A DNA stretch of 64,000 nucleotides from JAJFFW01 sp965263375 (GTDB taxonomy: Bacteria > Pseudomonadota > Alphaproteobacteria > Caulobacterales > Parvularculaceae), in NCBI GenBank assembly GCA_965263375.1, contig OZ253669.1, positions 744,001 through 808,000 of the forward strand. Reading direction: 5' to 3'. A program made the translations under genes and the position numbers. Positions 24,909 to 34,184 of this stretch are shown here, piece by piece. The first letter of the stretch is position 1, and each line of letters opens with the position of its first letter. Under the pieces are notes generated by a model. The model was not told the origin of the DNA. It was given only the letters and a program-made list of their open reading frames with translations, and searched no databases.

Positions 24909-26081
24909 ATGATAAATGCAGATAAATTTCTAGGATTTCGTAGGGAAAATGGCCGTGTGGGCGTCCGTAATCATGTCGTGGTCTTGCCGGTCGATGATAT
25001 TTCGAACGCTGCGGCTGAGGCAGTGGCTAATAACATTAAGGGCGCGCTGGCGCTTCCTCATGCTTATGGTCGTCTTCAATTTGGGGAGGACCTTGAATTA
25101 TTTTTCAGAACGATCATAGGAACAGGCGCTAATCCAAATGTTGCGGCCTGTGTGGTCATTGGTATTGAGCCAGGTTGGACGGCCCGGGTTGTTGACGGCA
25201 TTGCGTTGACGGGAAAACCGGTCACAGGCTTTGCTATTGAGCAAAACGGCGATATCGCGACGATTGCGGCTGCGTCGCGTCAAGTTAAAGAATATGTCCA
25301 CTGGGCTAGCGAGCTTCAGCGGGAAGAATGTGATATCAAAGATTTGTGGATTTCAACGAAATGTGGCGAATCTGATACAACATCCGGGTGTGGAGCAAAC
25401 CCAACCGTCGGGAACATGTACGACAAATTAATCCCAAAGGGGATTTATGGCGTGTTTGGCGAAACCTCAGAGCTAACTGGGGCAGAGCATCTTTGTAAGG
25501 CGCGCGCCGCCACCCCAGAGGCGGGCGAAAATTTCATCAGAATATTTCAGGCTTACCAAGATGAAGTTATTGAAGCACACAAAACATCTGACCTGTCTGA
25601 TAGTCAGCCGACAAAAGGCAACATTGAAGGCGGTTTATCAACTATTGAAGAAAAAGCGCTTGGAAATTTAGAAAAAATCGGTCGTGAAGTACGTTTTCTT
25701 GATGCTGTTGGGCCTGCGGAACCGCCAACAAAGGGCGCGGGCATGTATTTTATGGATAGTTCGTCTGCCGCTGCTGAATGCGTCACGCTTATGGCTGCTG
25801 CTGGTTTTACGGTTCATACATTTCCAACGGGACAGGGAAATATTATTGGTCATCCAATAGTACCAGTGATCAAGCTTACAGCAAACCCGCGAACGGTTAG
25901 AACCATGGGAGAGCATATCGATGTTGATGTTTCTGGATTATTGCGCCGGGAGCTGACAATGGATCAGTCAGGCGATACGTTGATTGACATGGTTATTCGT
26001 ACGGCTAATGGTCGGGCGACCGCGGCCGAGGCGCTAGGTCACCGTGAATTTGTCATGACAAAGCTTTACCGCAGCGCGTAA
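24909..26081 (+). CDS. suyB: (R)-3-sulfolactate sulfo-lyase, large subunit
   Basis: UxaA C-domain Fe-S lyase of 390 residues. It begins with FLGFRRENGRVGVRNHVVVLPVDD, the conserved opening of the family. It carries KCGESDTTSGCGANPTVGN (about residues 156-174), whose cysteines are probable cluster ligands. A third conserved section covers TGQGNIIGHPIVPVIKLTAN. Cytoplasmic desulfonation of sulfolactate by this subunit with SuyA gives pyruvate for central metabolism and sulfite for oxidation. It is the second gene of a plus-strand operon with ComC and SlcC homologues, the set known from sulfolactate degraders. Altronate or galactarate dehydratase is unlikely because no hexuronate genes are nearby. 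Confidence 0.87.
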   Translation: MINADKFLGFRRENGRVGVRNHVVVLPVDDISNAAAEAVANNIKGALALPHAYGRLQFGEDLELFFRTIIGTGANPNVAACVVIGIEPGWTARVVDGIALTGKPVTGFAIEQNGDIATIAAASRQVKEYVHWASELQREECDIKDLWISTKCGESDTTSGCGANPTVGNMYDKLIPKGIYGVFGETSELTGAEHLCKARAATPEAGENFIRIFQAYQDEVIEAHKTSDLSDSQPTKGNIEGGLSTIEEKALGNLEKIGREVRFLDAVGPAEPPTKGAGMYFMDSSSAAAECVTLMAAAGFTVHTFPTGQGNIIGHPIVPVIKLTANPRTVRTMGEHIDVDVSGLLRRELTMDQSGDTLIDMVIRTANGRATAAEALGHREFVMTKLYRSA

Positions 26082-26114
26082 TGATTGGCGTTTTAGTGAA
26101 CAAATCAGGTAAGC

Positions 26115-27164
26115 ATGATTGCCTGGAAAATAGGACGTGCTTGCATGGGGACGGTAAATCTAAAATGTGACCAAGCGGCCCAGCTTGCAGCAAAGGCTTT
26201 TGAATGTGCAGGCGCTTCATCTGAAAATTCAACTCATACTGCTAATGCGCTTTTGCAAGCTGAAATCGATGGGCAAATCGGACATGGTCTTGGGCGAATT
26301 CCTTCTTATGCCGCCCAAGTAAAAACACACAAAGTTAATGGCTTAGCCGAACCGATTGTGACCTTGGAGCCTGGTAAGGCGTGTGTCTTAGTTGATGCCG
26401 ATTATGGGTTTGCGTATCGTGCAATTAATCTGACGATTGATGCTGTCGCCTCGTTAGCGGAAAGCCATGGTATTGCGAGCGGTTACATTTGCCGCTCACA
26501 TCATTTTGGTCAAGCGGGCGCGCATGCAGAAAAACTAGCGCAAAAGGGGCTTATCGGCCTTGTGTTTGGAAACTCCCCAAAAGGGATCGCGTTTTGGGGC
26601 TCTCATAAACCTGCAATGGGAACAAATCCGATCGCCTTTGCCGCTCCTGTGCCGGACGGACCGGCTTTAGTGATCGACCTTGCCGTTTCAGTGGCGGCTC
26701 GGGGGAAGATTGTTGCGGCACAGAAAAATAAACAACCTATCCCAGAAGGCTGGGCCCTGGACGAGTTTGGTAATCCGACGACGGATCCCGATAAGGCTTT
26801 GCGCGGTTCGATGATGCCGCTGGGTGGTTCAAAGGGTGCGGCTCTGGCAATGATGGTTGAGGTTTTAGCAGCCGCGTTGACAGGAAGCCACTTTGGATTT
26901 GAGGCAAGCTCTTTGTTTGAAGCAGATGGAGGGGCGCCGAATTTAGGCCAAACCTTAATTGCGATTGATCCCGATTATGGGTCTAGAGGTGCGTTTTCTG
27001 AGCGTATGAGGGTGCTCGTTAATGAGATCAATAAGGCTGAAGGCGCACGTCTGCCGGGCGAGAGTCGGTTGGAACGTCGCGAAATGGCGGCGACGAAGGG
27101 GGTTAGTATCCCTGAAATGCTTTATGCTGATATTTTAAAAGTCATCGATAATCCTGACGTATGA
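26115..27164 (+). CDS. comC: Malate/L-lactate-dehydrogenase-family protein, (R)-sulfolactate dehydrogenase
   Basis: NAD(P)-dependent oxidoreductase of the LDH2/MDH2 fold, 349 residues. Family motifs are EIDGQIGHGLGRIPSY, HHFGQAGAHAEKLAQ (catalytic histidine region), GNSPKGIAFWGSHKPAMGTNPIAFA and PLGGSKGAAL. ComC interconverts (R)-sulfolactate and sulfopyruvate; here it should reduce sulfopyruvate so that SuyAB receives its (R) substrate. The start may be the ATG at 26115 or the one at 26145, which has AGGA 9 nt before it and aligns better with the family N-terminus. The last 4 nt overlap the exporter gene (ATGA). Confidence 0.85.
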   Translation: MIAWKIGRACMGTVNLKCDQAAQLAAKAFECAGASSENSTHTANALLQAEIDGQIGHGLGRIPSYAAQVKTHKVNGLAEPIVTLEPGKACVLVDADYGFAYRAINLTIDAVASLAESHGIASGYICRSHHFGQAGAHAEKLAQKGLIGLVFGNSPKGIAFWGSHKPAMGTNPIAFAAPVPDGPALVIDLAVSVAARGKIVAAQKNKQPIPEGWALDEFGNPTTDPDKALRGSMMPLGGSKGAALAMMVEVLAAALTGSHFGFEASSLFEADGGAPNLGQTLIAIDPDYGSRGAFSERMRVLVNEINKAEGARLPGESRLERREMAATKGVSIPEMLYADILKVIDNPDV

Positions 27165-28162
27165 GTATTTTCGCTTCTAAGATTAAAACAAATATTGAAA
27201 AATATGCTTCTGGGCTTCTCGTTGCCTTTACGATTGCTGCAGCCGCTCGGTTTATGTCCGAGCATTACGCTGCGCCCGTTATGTTATTTGCCTTGCTCAT
27301 CGGGATGGCGTTTAATTTTCTTTATGAAGATAAAAGATGTGAAGCTGGTATTGAGCTTGCGTCGAAGTCATTGTTAAAAATCGGTGTTGCGCTATTGGGC
27401 GTGCGTGTAACCTTAGATCAAATTAGCACTCTAGGCTGGACGCCCATCTTGATGGTTATTTCGCTTATCGTTGCAACAATAGTTGCTAGTATAACCCTTT
27501 CTCGTTTATTTTCTAAGTCTACTGAGTTTGGGATACTGACAGGCGTTGCCGTTGCGATTTGCGGCGCCTCAGCCGCGCTTGCGATCTCGTCTGTTTTACC
27601 AAAGTCAGAAGAGGCGCGGCGCAATACGTTGTTTACGGTGGCATGTGTAACAGCACTGTCCACTCTGGCAATGGTTGTATACCCAATTGTATTTCAAACG
27701 ATGGGTTTTTCAGATACCAGCATTGGCGTTTTGCTTGGGGCTACTATTCACGATGTCGCTCAAGTAATTGGCGCTGGTTTCGCCGTTTCTGATGAGGCGG
27801 GGGAGATAGCCACTTATGTAAAGCTTCTGCGTGTGGCCTGCTTGCCTGTCGTCATTTTAGTTTTTGCATGGATTATGCAAAACAAGAATGGGGCTGAGGC
27901 CAAATCATCATTTCCTTGGTTTGCTGTCGGGTTCGTCGTTATTCTACTTGGGAACAGTGCTGGGCTGTTCCCTAAAATTCTAGCCGCATTTATGGACTGG
28001 TCATCGCAATGGCTTCTTATTGGGGCAATTTCAGCGTTAGGCGTTAAGACCTCATTAAAGTCAATGGTTGCTCTCGGGCCTGCCCACCTTGGTTTGGTTG
28101 TGGCCGAAACGGTTTTTCTATGCGGTTTAGCGATAATCGCAGTGTTCTTGATTCAATCATAA
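27161..28162 (+). CDS. YeiH/UPF0324-family membrane protein, candidate sulfite/sulfate exporter
   Basis: Integral membrane protein of 333 residues with about ten hydrophobic helices. Family marks are LLKIGVALLGVRVTLDQI, GVAVAICGASAALAISSVLP and LLGATIHDVAQVIGAGFAVS. Members of this family (conserved hypothetical 698) accompany sulfonate desulfonation genes and are proposed to export sulfite or sulfate, as SuyZ in Paracoccus; I recall this association but cannot check it here. It starts inside the comC stop and ends 11 nt before slcC, so it belongs to the operon. Export of sulfite would feed the periplasmic sulfite oxidase encoded at 15431. Confidence 0.78.
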   Translation: MSIFASKIKTNIEKYASGLLVAFTIAAAARFMSEHYAAPVMLFALLIGMAFNFLYEDKRCEAGIELASKSLLKIGVALLGVRVTLDQISTLGWTPILMVISLIVATIVASITLSRLFSKSTEFGILTGVAVAICGASAALAISSVLPKSEEARRNTLFTVACVTALSTLAMVVYPIVFQTMGFSDTSIGVLLGATIHDVAQVIGAGFAVSDEAGEIATYVKLLRVACLPVVILVFAWIMQNKNGAEAKSSFPWFAVGFVVILLGNSAGLFPKILAAFMDWSSQWLLIGAISALGVKTSLKSMVALGPAHLGLVVAETVFLCGLAIIAVFLIQS

Positions 28163-28173
28163 GGCGAATTAAT

Positions 28174-29100
28174 ATGCCGGATATAGTCATAACTGAGTTT
28201 ATGGATGAGACGATTGCCCGCGAGGGATTTGGCGGACATGATTTTCATTATGAGCCAACTCTTGTCGATGAACCTGATCGTTTAAGAAATTTACTAGGGG
28301 ATGCTCGGGCTATTGTTGTCCGGAACCGAACGCAAATCGATGCAGCCCTTCTTGCGCATGCGCCAAATCTTAAAGTCGTTGGGCGCCTTGGCGTTGGTCT
28401 TGACAATATTGACCTTACCCTATGCCGCCAAAAGGAAATTGAGGTTTGCCCAGCTCTTGGTGCGAATGACATTTCTGTCGCTGAGTATGTCATTACAGCA
28501 GCGCTTGTATTATTGCGCGGTGCTTGGGGGGCTCGTGAGGCTGTGGCCTTAGGCGACTGGCCTAGAGGGGAGCTCATTGGCAGAGAAATTTCTGGACTCA
28601 CGCTTGGTTGTATTGGTTTTGGTTCGATCGCCCGAGAGGCGGCAAAACGTGCTAAGGCGCTTGGCATGGGCATCGCTGCTTTTGATCCTTATATCGACAA
28701 AAATGACGAAGCATGGATCAATATTAAACGTTGTGGCTTAAGTGAGTTGTTGGGGCAGTCGGACGTCATCAGTTTGCATACGCCTCTTAATGATCAAACC
28801 CGCAGACTTATAGATGATGTTGCCCTTCAAAAAATGAAAAAAGGTTCCGTATTGATTAATGCAGCGCGGGGGGGGATCGTTGACGAAGATGCGCTGGCTC
28901 GTGCGTTGAAGTCCGGTCACCTCGGGGGCGCGGCTTTAGATGTCTTCGAGAATGAGCCTTTAACTGCTGATACGGGAAAAAAATTCGCTAAGGTGAAAAA
29001 CCTATTGCTTACGCCCCATATTGCTGGGGTAACACAACAATCAAATAGGCGTGTTAGCGAGGTTACGGTTCGCAATGTTCTTCAGGTTTTAGAAAACTAA
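28174..29100 (+). CDS. slcC: D-2-hydroxyacid dehydrogenase, candidate (S)-sulfolactate dehydrogenase
   Basis: NAD-dependent dehydrogenase of the PGDH-like family, 308 residues from the ATG at 28174, which has AAGG upstream and avoids overlap with the exporter. The Rossmann motif is LGCIGFGSIAREAAKRAKALG (about 147-167), the catalytic arginine lies in LINAARGGIVDEDAL, and the histidine in TPHIAG. With comC and suyAB it recreates the slcC-comC pair described in Chromohalobacter salexigens, where two dehydrogenases of opposite stereospecificity act as a racemase for sulfolactate. 3-Phosphoglycerate dehydrogenase is the alternative, but the length is short for SerA and the ACT domain is absent. 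Confidence 0.82.
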   Translation: MPDIVITEFMDETIAREGFGGHDFHYEPTLVDEPDRLRNLLGDARAIVVRNRTQIDAALLAHAPNLKVVGRLGVGLDNIDLTLCRQKEIEVCPALGANDISVAEYVITAALVLLRGAWGAREAVALGDWPRGELIGREISGLTLGCIGFGSIAREAAKRAKALGMGIAAFDPYIDKNDEAWINIKRCGLSELLGQSDVISLHTPLNDQTRRLIDDVALQKMKKGSVLINAARGGIVDEDALARALKSGHLGGAALDVFENEPLTADTGKKFAKVKNLLLTPHIAGVTQQSNRRVSEVTVRNVLQVLEN

Positions 29101-29176
29101 CTATTGCGTAGCCTTTGAGGGCATAAAGCGAAAGAAAAATTTGATATATTCAATCTGTATAAAGTAATTTTGAACT

Positions 29177-30739
29177 ATGAGCGATTTAACAAAATGCCAA
29201 CCAGCTAGTGAGCAAGGCCTTTATGATATTTTCGTCATTGGTGGGGGGATAAATGGCGCTGGAATTGCTCGTGATGCTGCTGGTCGCGACCTTAAAGTTG
29301 CAATTTGCGAAAAGAATGATTTCGCTTCCGGCACTTCTTCTGCGAGCACTAAACTTATCCATGGCGGGCTGAGGTATTTAGAGAATTATGAATTTGGTCT
29401 TGTTCGAAAAGCTCTGATTGAACGAGATGTGCTTTTGCAAAATGCACCGCATATCATTTGGCCGCTTCGCTTTGTTTTGCCCCATGACAAACAGCAACGT
29501 CCAGCTTGGATGTTGCGGCTTGGTTTGTTCTTATACGACCATCTAGGTGGGCGTAGTCGCTTGCCAATCAGCAAGTCTATTGATTTGCAAGGCGCGGTTT
29601 ATGGCAACCCGCTTAAATCGTCGTATAAAGTTGGATTTGAATATTCAGACTGTTGGGTTGATGATGCCAGGCTGGTTATTTTAAATATTATCGGTGCGCA
29701 GGAAAAGGGTGCAACCATTCTAAGTCGAACTAAATTTCTTAGCGCTAACAGAGATGGTTACAGTAAAACTTGGAACATCAAGGTTCAAAAACCGTGCGGT
29801 GAGGAAGGAAGCATTCGTGCGCGTGCTATAGTCAATGCTGCAGGCCCGTGGGTGACGAATGTAGCGGGTGAAATTCAAAGTCGGTCAAAAAAAACTAGCG
29901 CTTCGTTAAGGTTGGTTCAGGGCAGCCATGTCGTGGTGCCAAAAATTTACAATGGCGATCATGCTTACATTTTTCAAAACCCTGATGGCCGTGTTCAATT
30001 TGCTATTCCGTATGAAGGGCGTTTTACTTTACTCGGTACAACCGACGTTTCCTTTGAGGGCGATATAGATAAAATTTATCCTAGCGCTAATGAGTGCGAT
30101 TATATCATTCGTATGGCGAATGAATATTTCGCCACAGAACTTTCAATTCAAGATATTTGTTATGCCTATTCTGGGGTACGTCCTCTTTATGATGACTCAG
30201 ACGAAAAATCTGTTAGTGCTGTAACACGCGATTATGTCTTTGAGTTAGATGGCGATGTAAACGTAGCCCCAGTATTAACGATTTTTGGTGGAAAAATTAC
30301 GACCTATCGTGTTCTTGCAGAAAAAGCGTTAACCGCTCTCAAGCCTATTTTGGGGAGAATCGGACCGAACTGGACAGAGCGGACGCCATTGCCGGGCGGT
30401 GATATGCCTGATGCTGATTTCGACTTGTTTTTGAGCCGACAATACGAAATTCATCCTAGGATAGACAGAAGTATTTTATATCGATTAGCACGCCAATATG
30501 GTACGCGCGCCAGTCATATTATTGGTGATGCTAAAACGACAAATGATCTTGGTCGTTCATTTGGTGAAGGTTTGACTGAAGCTGAGTTGCGGTATTTGGT
30601 AGATGAAGAATGGGCCAACACGGTCGAAGATATTCTTTGGCGACGCACTAAGCTAGGCCTACATATCGATGAACAAGAATTGGCATCGTTACAAGACTAT
30701 TGGAATGGGAGCCCTTTTGCGACTGCGGTGAGCGCTTAG
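29177..30739 (+). CDS. glpD: FAD-dependent glycerol-3-phosphate dehydrogenase
   Basis: Membrane-associated respiratory enzyme that oxidises sn-glycerol-3-phosphate to DHAP, 520 residues. The FAD site GGGINGAGIARDAAGRDLKV and the GlpD signature STKLIHGGLRYLENYEFGLV are clear, and the C-terminal helical domain is complete. It follows slcC on the same strand after 76 bp. In this island it would recover the glycerol part of sulfoquinovosyl glycerol, giving the same DHAP that the aldolase yields. A glycerol kinase is needed first and is not in the window, so it must be encoded elsewhere. Confidence 0.92.
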   Translation: MSDLTKCQPASEQGLYDIFVIGGGINGAGIARDAAGRDLKVAICEKNDFASGTSSASTKLIHGGLRYLENYEFGLVRKALIERDVLLQNAPHIIWPLRFVLPHDKQQRPAWMLRLGLFLYDHLGGRSRLPISKSIDLQGAVYGNPLKSSYKVGFEYSDCWVDDARLVILNIIGAQEKGATILSRTKFLSANRDGYSKTWNIKVQKPCGEEGSIRARAIVNAAGPWVTNVAGEIQSRSKKTSASLRLVQGSHVVVPKIYNGDHAYIFQNPDGRVQFAIPYEGRFTLLGTTDVSFEGDIDKIYPSANECDYIIRMANEYFATELSIQDICYAYSGVRPLYDDSDEKSVSAVTRDYVFELDGDVNVAPVLTIFGGKITTYRVLAEKALTALKPILGRIGPNWTERTPLPGGDMPDADFDLFLSRQYEIHPRIDRSILYRLARQYGTRASHIIGDAKTTNDLGRSFGEGLTEAELRYLVDEEWANTVEDILWRRTKLGLHIDEQELASLQDYWNGSPFATAVSA

Positions 30740-31168
30740 GCAAGGGGTGGCTATTGTCGTGGTGGTAATTGCGGCAAGTTTAACTTCCCATGACCGTGTC
30801 AAAGAACGTAGCTCTTGAGTGTAATTATAACATTTGGGGGCGCCGCTTATCTGTGCCCTTAAAAACACGGCCACAGCGACGTTTCCAGTCTTCTCGGCAT
30901 GCTCAAGGATCCGGTTTTGAGGATGGATCCCCACTCAACCGCATTCAGGGCAAAGCCTCCCTTGGCTATCAAGTCAATCTAAAGGCAGTACGCAAATGCG
31001 TACATCCCTGCAAAAAATGAAAATAGAAATAAATTCCATCTTGATCATTAATGGAAAATATGGTTCATTTTATGCAGGCAGGAAATTTCTTGTCTATGTG
31101 AAAAGGCATTTCGATAGACCGCGTAGCGGCGTCGATTGTAGTTAACAATAATCTTCGGGAGGGTTGAA
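30740..31168 (+). other. 429-bp intergenic region before second TonB receptor, with inverted repeat
   Basis: No credible gene. GTACGCA-AA-TGCGTAC at 30988-31003 is a perfect 7+2+7 inverted repeat 165 bp upstream of the receptor start and is a possible operator. GGGAGG at about 31156-31161 is the receptor ribosome-binding site. A 76-codon open frame at 30790-31020 has no recognisable product. Confidence 0.5.
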
Positions 31169-34024
31169 ATGAGATCTGTTAGATCTATCCTATTTACAGG
31201 TGCGTCTTTAGCGACGATGGCTTACGCCTCAGCTGCTAGTGCGCAGGAAACAACGCAAGTTGATACTGCTACAGATAATAATGATGTGGTTGTTGTAACC
31301 GGAATTAGAGGCGGTTTAGAACGATCAGCCGCCCAAAAACGAGATGCAGCCGGATTAATCGAAGCTGTGTCTGCAGAAGATCTTGGTAAATTCCCTGATC
31401 AAAACATTGCGGAATCGTTGCAGCGCGTGCCCGGTATTACGATCGATAGAAATGGCGGTGAAGGCCAGTTCGTTTCCGTTCGGGGATTTGGGCCGAATTT
31501 TAACACCGTGCTCGTGAATGGTCGCAGAGTTGCGTCTGAAGTTGGTAACCGAGAGTTCAGCTTTGATTTGTTCCCGTCTGAGTTGATTTCGGGGGCGGCA
31601 GTTCACAAAAGCGGTGCTGCGCATCTTCAAGAGGGCGGTATTGGCGCGACAATTAACTTGGCAACCGCGCGACCACTCGATAATTCTGGGTTCCGCAGTG
31701 TTGTAACAGGCCGAGGCGTTTATGACATAAATGCCGAAAAGGCGTCGCCGCAATTCTTTGGTTTGGTTTCCAATACGATGGCGGATGATACAATCGGATT
31801 GTTATTGTCCGTATCGTATCAAGAACGTGAATCGGCGATTGCGACCTATGATAATCGTGCATGGAATACTGGCGCCGTCGCTGATTTGGTTTCCGCTGGT
31901 AAAACGATTACAAACCCGTCAAACGCTGATACTTTCTTTGTTGCGCAGAATTTGCAGCTTGGTACGATTAACCAAAAGCGTGAACGGCTTAATATTCAAG
32001 GGGTCGCTCAATATGCGCCCAACGATGAAGTCGTATTGACGCTTGATGGTATGTGGAATGAATTCGACTTAACGTCGGAAACAAGCTTCCTTAACAACTG
32101 GTTCGGATTAGGCAGCCTTGATAATTTCGTTCTTGATGAAAACGGTACGGCAACGAGCTTTTTCAATCCTGATGGCGCAGTTGAGGCGCGAGCTCAAACA
32201 GACGGCCGTATTACGCAAACGCAATTAATTGGTCTGAACCTAGAATGGACCCCGTCAGATATTTTCGAACATAGTTTTGATGCATCATATACTCGTTCTG
32301 AAAATAATCCGATGAATGGCGATACTGGCCAGAACGTGCTTGGATTTAATACGGGCTATACTTATACGCAGGGCTCAACTGCTGTACCTCAAGTAACTTG
32401 GCCCTTCCCAACAGCGACAGCTTTAGACCGTGATAATTTCTTGTTCCACGTTGCTCAGTTTGGTGGCGACGGTGACCAGACTGAACGCGGTAACAATGTT
32501 GAGTCGGAAATTTTCGAAGCGCGTTATGATGCAACGTATACGCCTGATATCGAGGGCGTTAAGAAGATTGGCTTTGGTTTCCACTTTGGCGATGAAACAA
32601 AAGATGTTTCCATTCGCCGGACAGATCAGCAGCTTATCAACTTCGTCAGCGGTTTCTTCATCGACATTCCCGCCGGCGTTCAAGAAGAGCTTCTATTTCC
32701 TGTAACCGTTGATTTGCTTGAGCAAGGGGATGGCGGTTTTGTGGACTCAGATGGACAAATCGTAAATACCTATCTTGGCAACCTTGTTGTTCCAAGTACT
32801 TTAGCCATCAATGATCCTGCGATCTTTGCTGCACGGGATGCGGCGCTAAGCCTAACGCCGGGAAGTTCTGAGGCGTTGTTCAACGAGCGTGGTGGATTTG
32901 CGCCGCAAGAGCGCCCGGAAAGCTTTAGCGTTGATGAGCGTATTTTCGCTGCGTATGTGGATATGGCTCTTGAAGGTGAGCTTGGTTCCGTTCCTTGGGA
33001 GATTAACGCCGGGCTCCGCTTTGTTAATACGAAAACAAAATCTGTTGGTGCGGTTACGCCGCTTACAGATATACGCATTAACATCAATGATCCCACCGAA
33101 TTCTTGCAGGTTCTTGGGAACACGTCGGACTTTATCCTGACTCAAGAGAGTGAATATAACTTCCTTCTGCCTAATTTCGATCTTAAGCTAGAATTAGCAG
33201 ATGGACTTATTGCTCGCTTGGGCGCATCTCAAACATTATCGCGCCCTCAGCTAACAGATCTTTCTCCTCGGTTGGCAATCCTCAATACGCGTCCAAATAA
33301 TTTAGTGGCTGCTGGCGGCAATCCATTCTTGCAACCATTTAGCTCAACCAATTTGGATTTGTCGTTGGAATACTACTTTGATAATTTCAGCTACCTAGCG
33401 ATTTCAGGTTTTTGGAAAGAAGTTGACGACTTTGTTGTTCAAACGACTTCTGCTGAAGTGCTGCAAATTGCAAATGTTGATAATATTGTTGACCCACGTA
33501 TCGATGGAACGGATGCGACATTCGACGTGACACGACCAACAAATGCGGAAACAGCGCGCGTAAGGGGCCTTGAGTTATCTGGCCAGTTAGGCTTTACGGC
33601 TCTGCCAGCCCCATTTGATGGGTTTGGCGTTCAGGGTGCTGTGTTGATCGTGGGTAGTAATGCGGAAATTGGTCAAAACACCGCAGGACGCGTTGCTTTT
33701 GGCCTGCCTGGTTTGTCAAATGCGCAAAATGTTCAGTTCTTCTACTCAAAAGGCCCATTGGATGCGCGCATTTCGTACAATCGTCGCGGGAAGTTCTTGG
33801 AGACGGTCGCAAATGTGTTCGGCGGTGAACCTGTGTTTGTCGATGCGTTTGCGCAAGTTGATTTCAAAGTAAACTATACGTTTGCAGATCGGTATTCTGT
33901 GTTTGTGGAAGGTACGAACGTCTTTGATGAGCAGATCGAAAAATCTGGAAGGTTTGCAAATCAATTCGTTGAGTTGACAGATACTGGCCCGCGTTATGCA
34001 GCTGGATTCCGTGCGGAGTTTTAG
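31169..34024 (+). CDS. Large TonB-dependent receptor, Caulobacter/Xanthomonas carbohydrate type
   Basis: Outer-membrane receptor of 951 residues. Signal peptide ends at ASAASAQ (about 26); a DVVVVTGIRGGL TonB-box region follows. The plug has DLGKFPDQNIAESLQRVPGI and the strongly conserved VSVRGFGPNFNTVLVNGR and EGGIGATINLATARPLD, hallmarks of the large receptor subfamily (TonB-Xanth-Caul) associated with glycan or plant-polymer uptake. The barrel ends in AAGFRAEF. Downstream genes for a cupin, a halogenase-like flavoprotein and SapC usually accompany this subfamily. Between the sulfoquinovose and inositol loci it could serve either; the sequence does not tell. Confidence 0.93.
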   Translation: MRSVRSILFTGASLATMAYASAASAQETTQVDTATDNNDVVVVTGIRGGLERSAAQKRDAAGLIEAVSAEDLGKFPDQNIAESLQRVPGITIDRNGGEGQFVSVRGFGPNFNTVLVNGRRVASEVGNREFSFDLFPSELISGAAVHKSGAAHLQEGGIGATINLATARPLDNSGFRSVVTGRGVYDINAEKASPQFFGLVSNTMADDTIGLLLSVSYQERESAIATYDNRAWNTGAVADLVSAGKTITNPSNADTFFVAQNLQLGTINQKRERLNIQGVAQYAPNDEVVLTLDGMWNEFDLTSETSFLNNWFGLGSLDNFVLDENGTATSFFNPDGAVEARAQTDGRITQTQLIGLNLEWTPSDIFEHSFDASYTRSENNPMNGDTGQNVLGFNTGYTYTQGSTAVPQVTWPFPTATALDRDNFLFHVAQFGGDGDQTERGNNVESEIFEARYDATYTPDIEGVKKIGFGFHFGDETKDVSIRRTDQQLINFVSGFFIDIPAGVQEELLFPVTVDLLEQGDGGFVDSDGQIVNTYLGNLVVPSTLAINDPAIFAARDAALSLTPGSSEALFNERGGFAPQERPESFSVDERIFAAYVDMALEGELGSVPWEINAGLRFVNTKTKSVGAVTPLTDIRININDPTEFLQVLGNTSDFILTQESEYNFLLPNFDLKLELADGLIARLGASQTLSRPQLTDLSPRLAILNTRPNNLVAAGGNPFLQPFSSTNLDLSLEYYFDNFSYLAISGFWKEVDDFVVQTTSAEVLQIANVDNIVDPRIDGTDATFDVTRPTNAETARVRGLELSGQLGFTALPAPFDGFGVQGAVLIVGSNAEIGQNTAGRVAFGLPGLSNAQNVQFFYSKGPLDARISYNRRGKFLETVANVFGGEPVFVDAFAQVDFKVNYTFADRYSVFVEGTNVFDEQIEKSGRFANQFVELTDTGPRYAAGFRAEF

Positions 34025-34184
34025 TGGACTGCCGGGTGAATGATGGCATTGGTGTCATTCTTAAAGCAATAATGATGTCCCATACGCTTTGGAATGGCGC
34101 CTTTACATCGTGCAAATCTCTTCCTTGTTCGATGTTATCTCCCAAGGTTAGGTTAGTTATGAATTGCTAACTTAACCAGAACCA

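Noticed and set aside
24612..26081. Altronate/galactarate dehydratase instead of sulfolactate lyase
   Set aside because: Same superfamily, but no hexuronate genes nearby and sulfolactate dehydrogenases, exporter and sulfite oxidase in the same locus.
28174..29100. Serine-biosynthesis phosphoglycerate dehydrogenase
   Set aside because: Short, lacks the ACT region, and lies in the suyAB-comC operon.
30790..31020. 76-codon open frame between glpD and the second TonB receptor
   Set aside because: Contains the palindrome region, has no family resemblance, and lacks a good start context.
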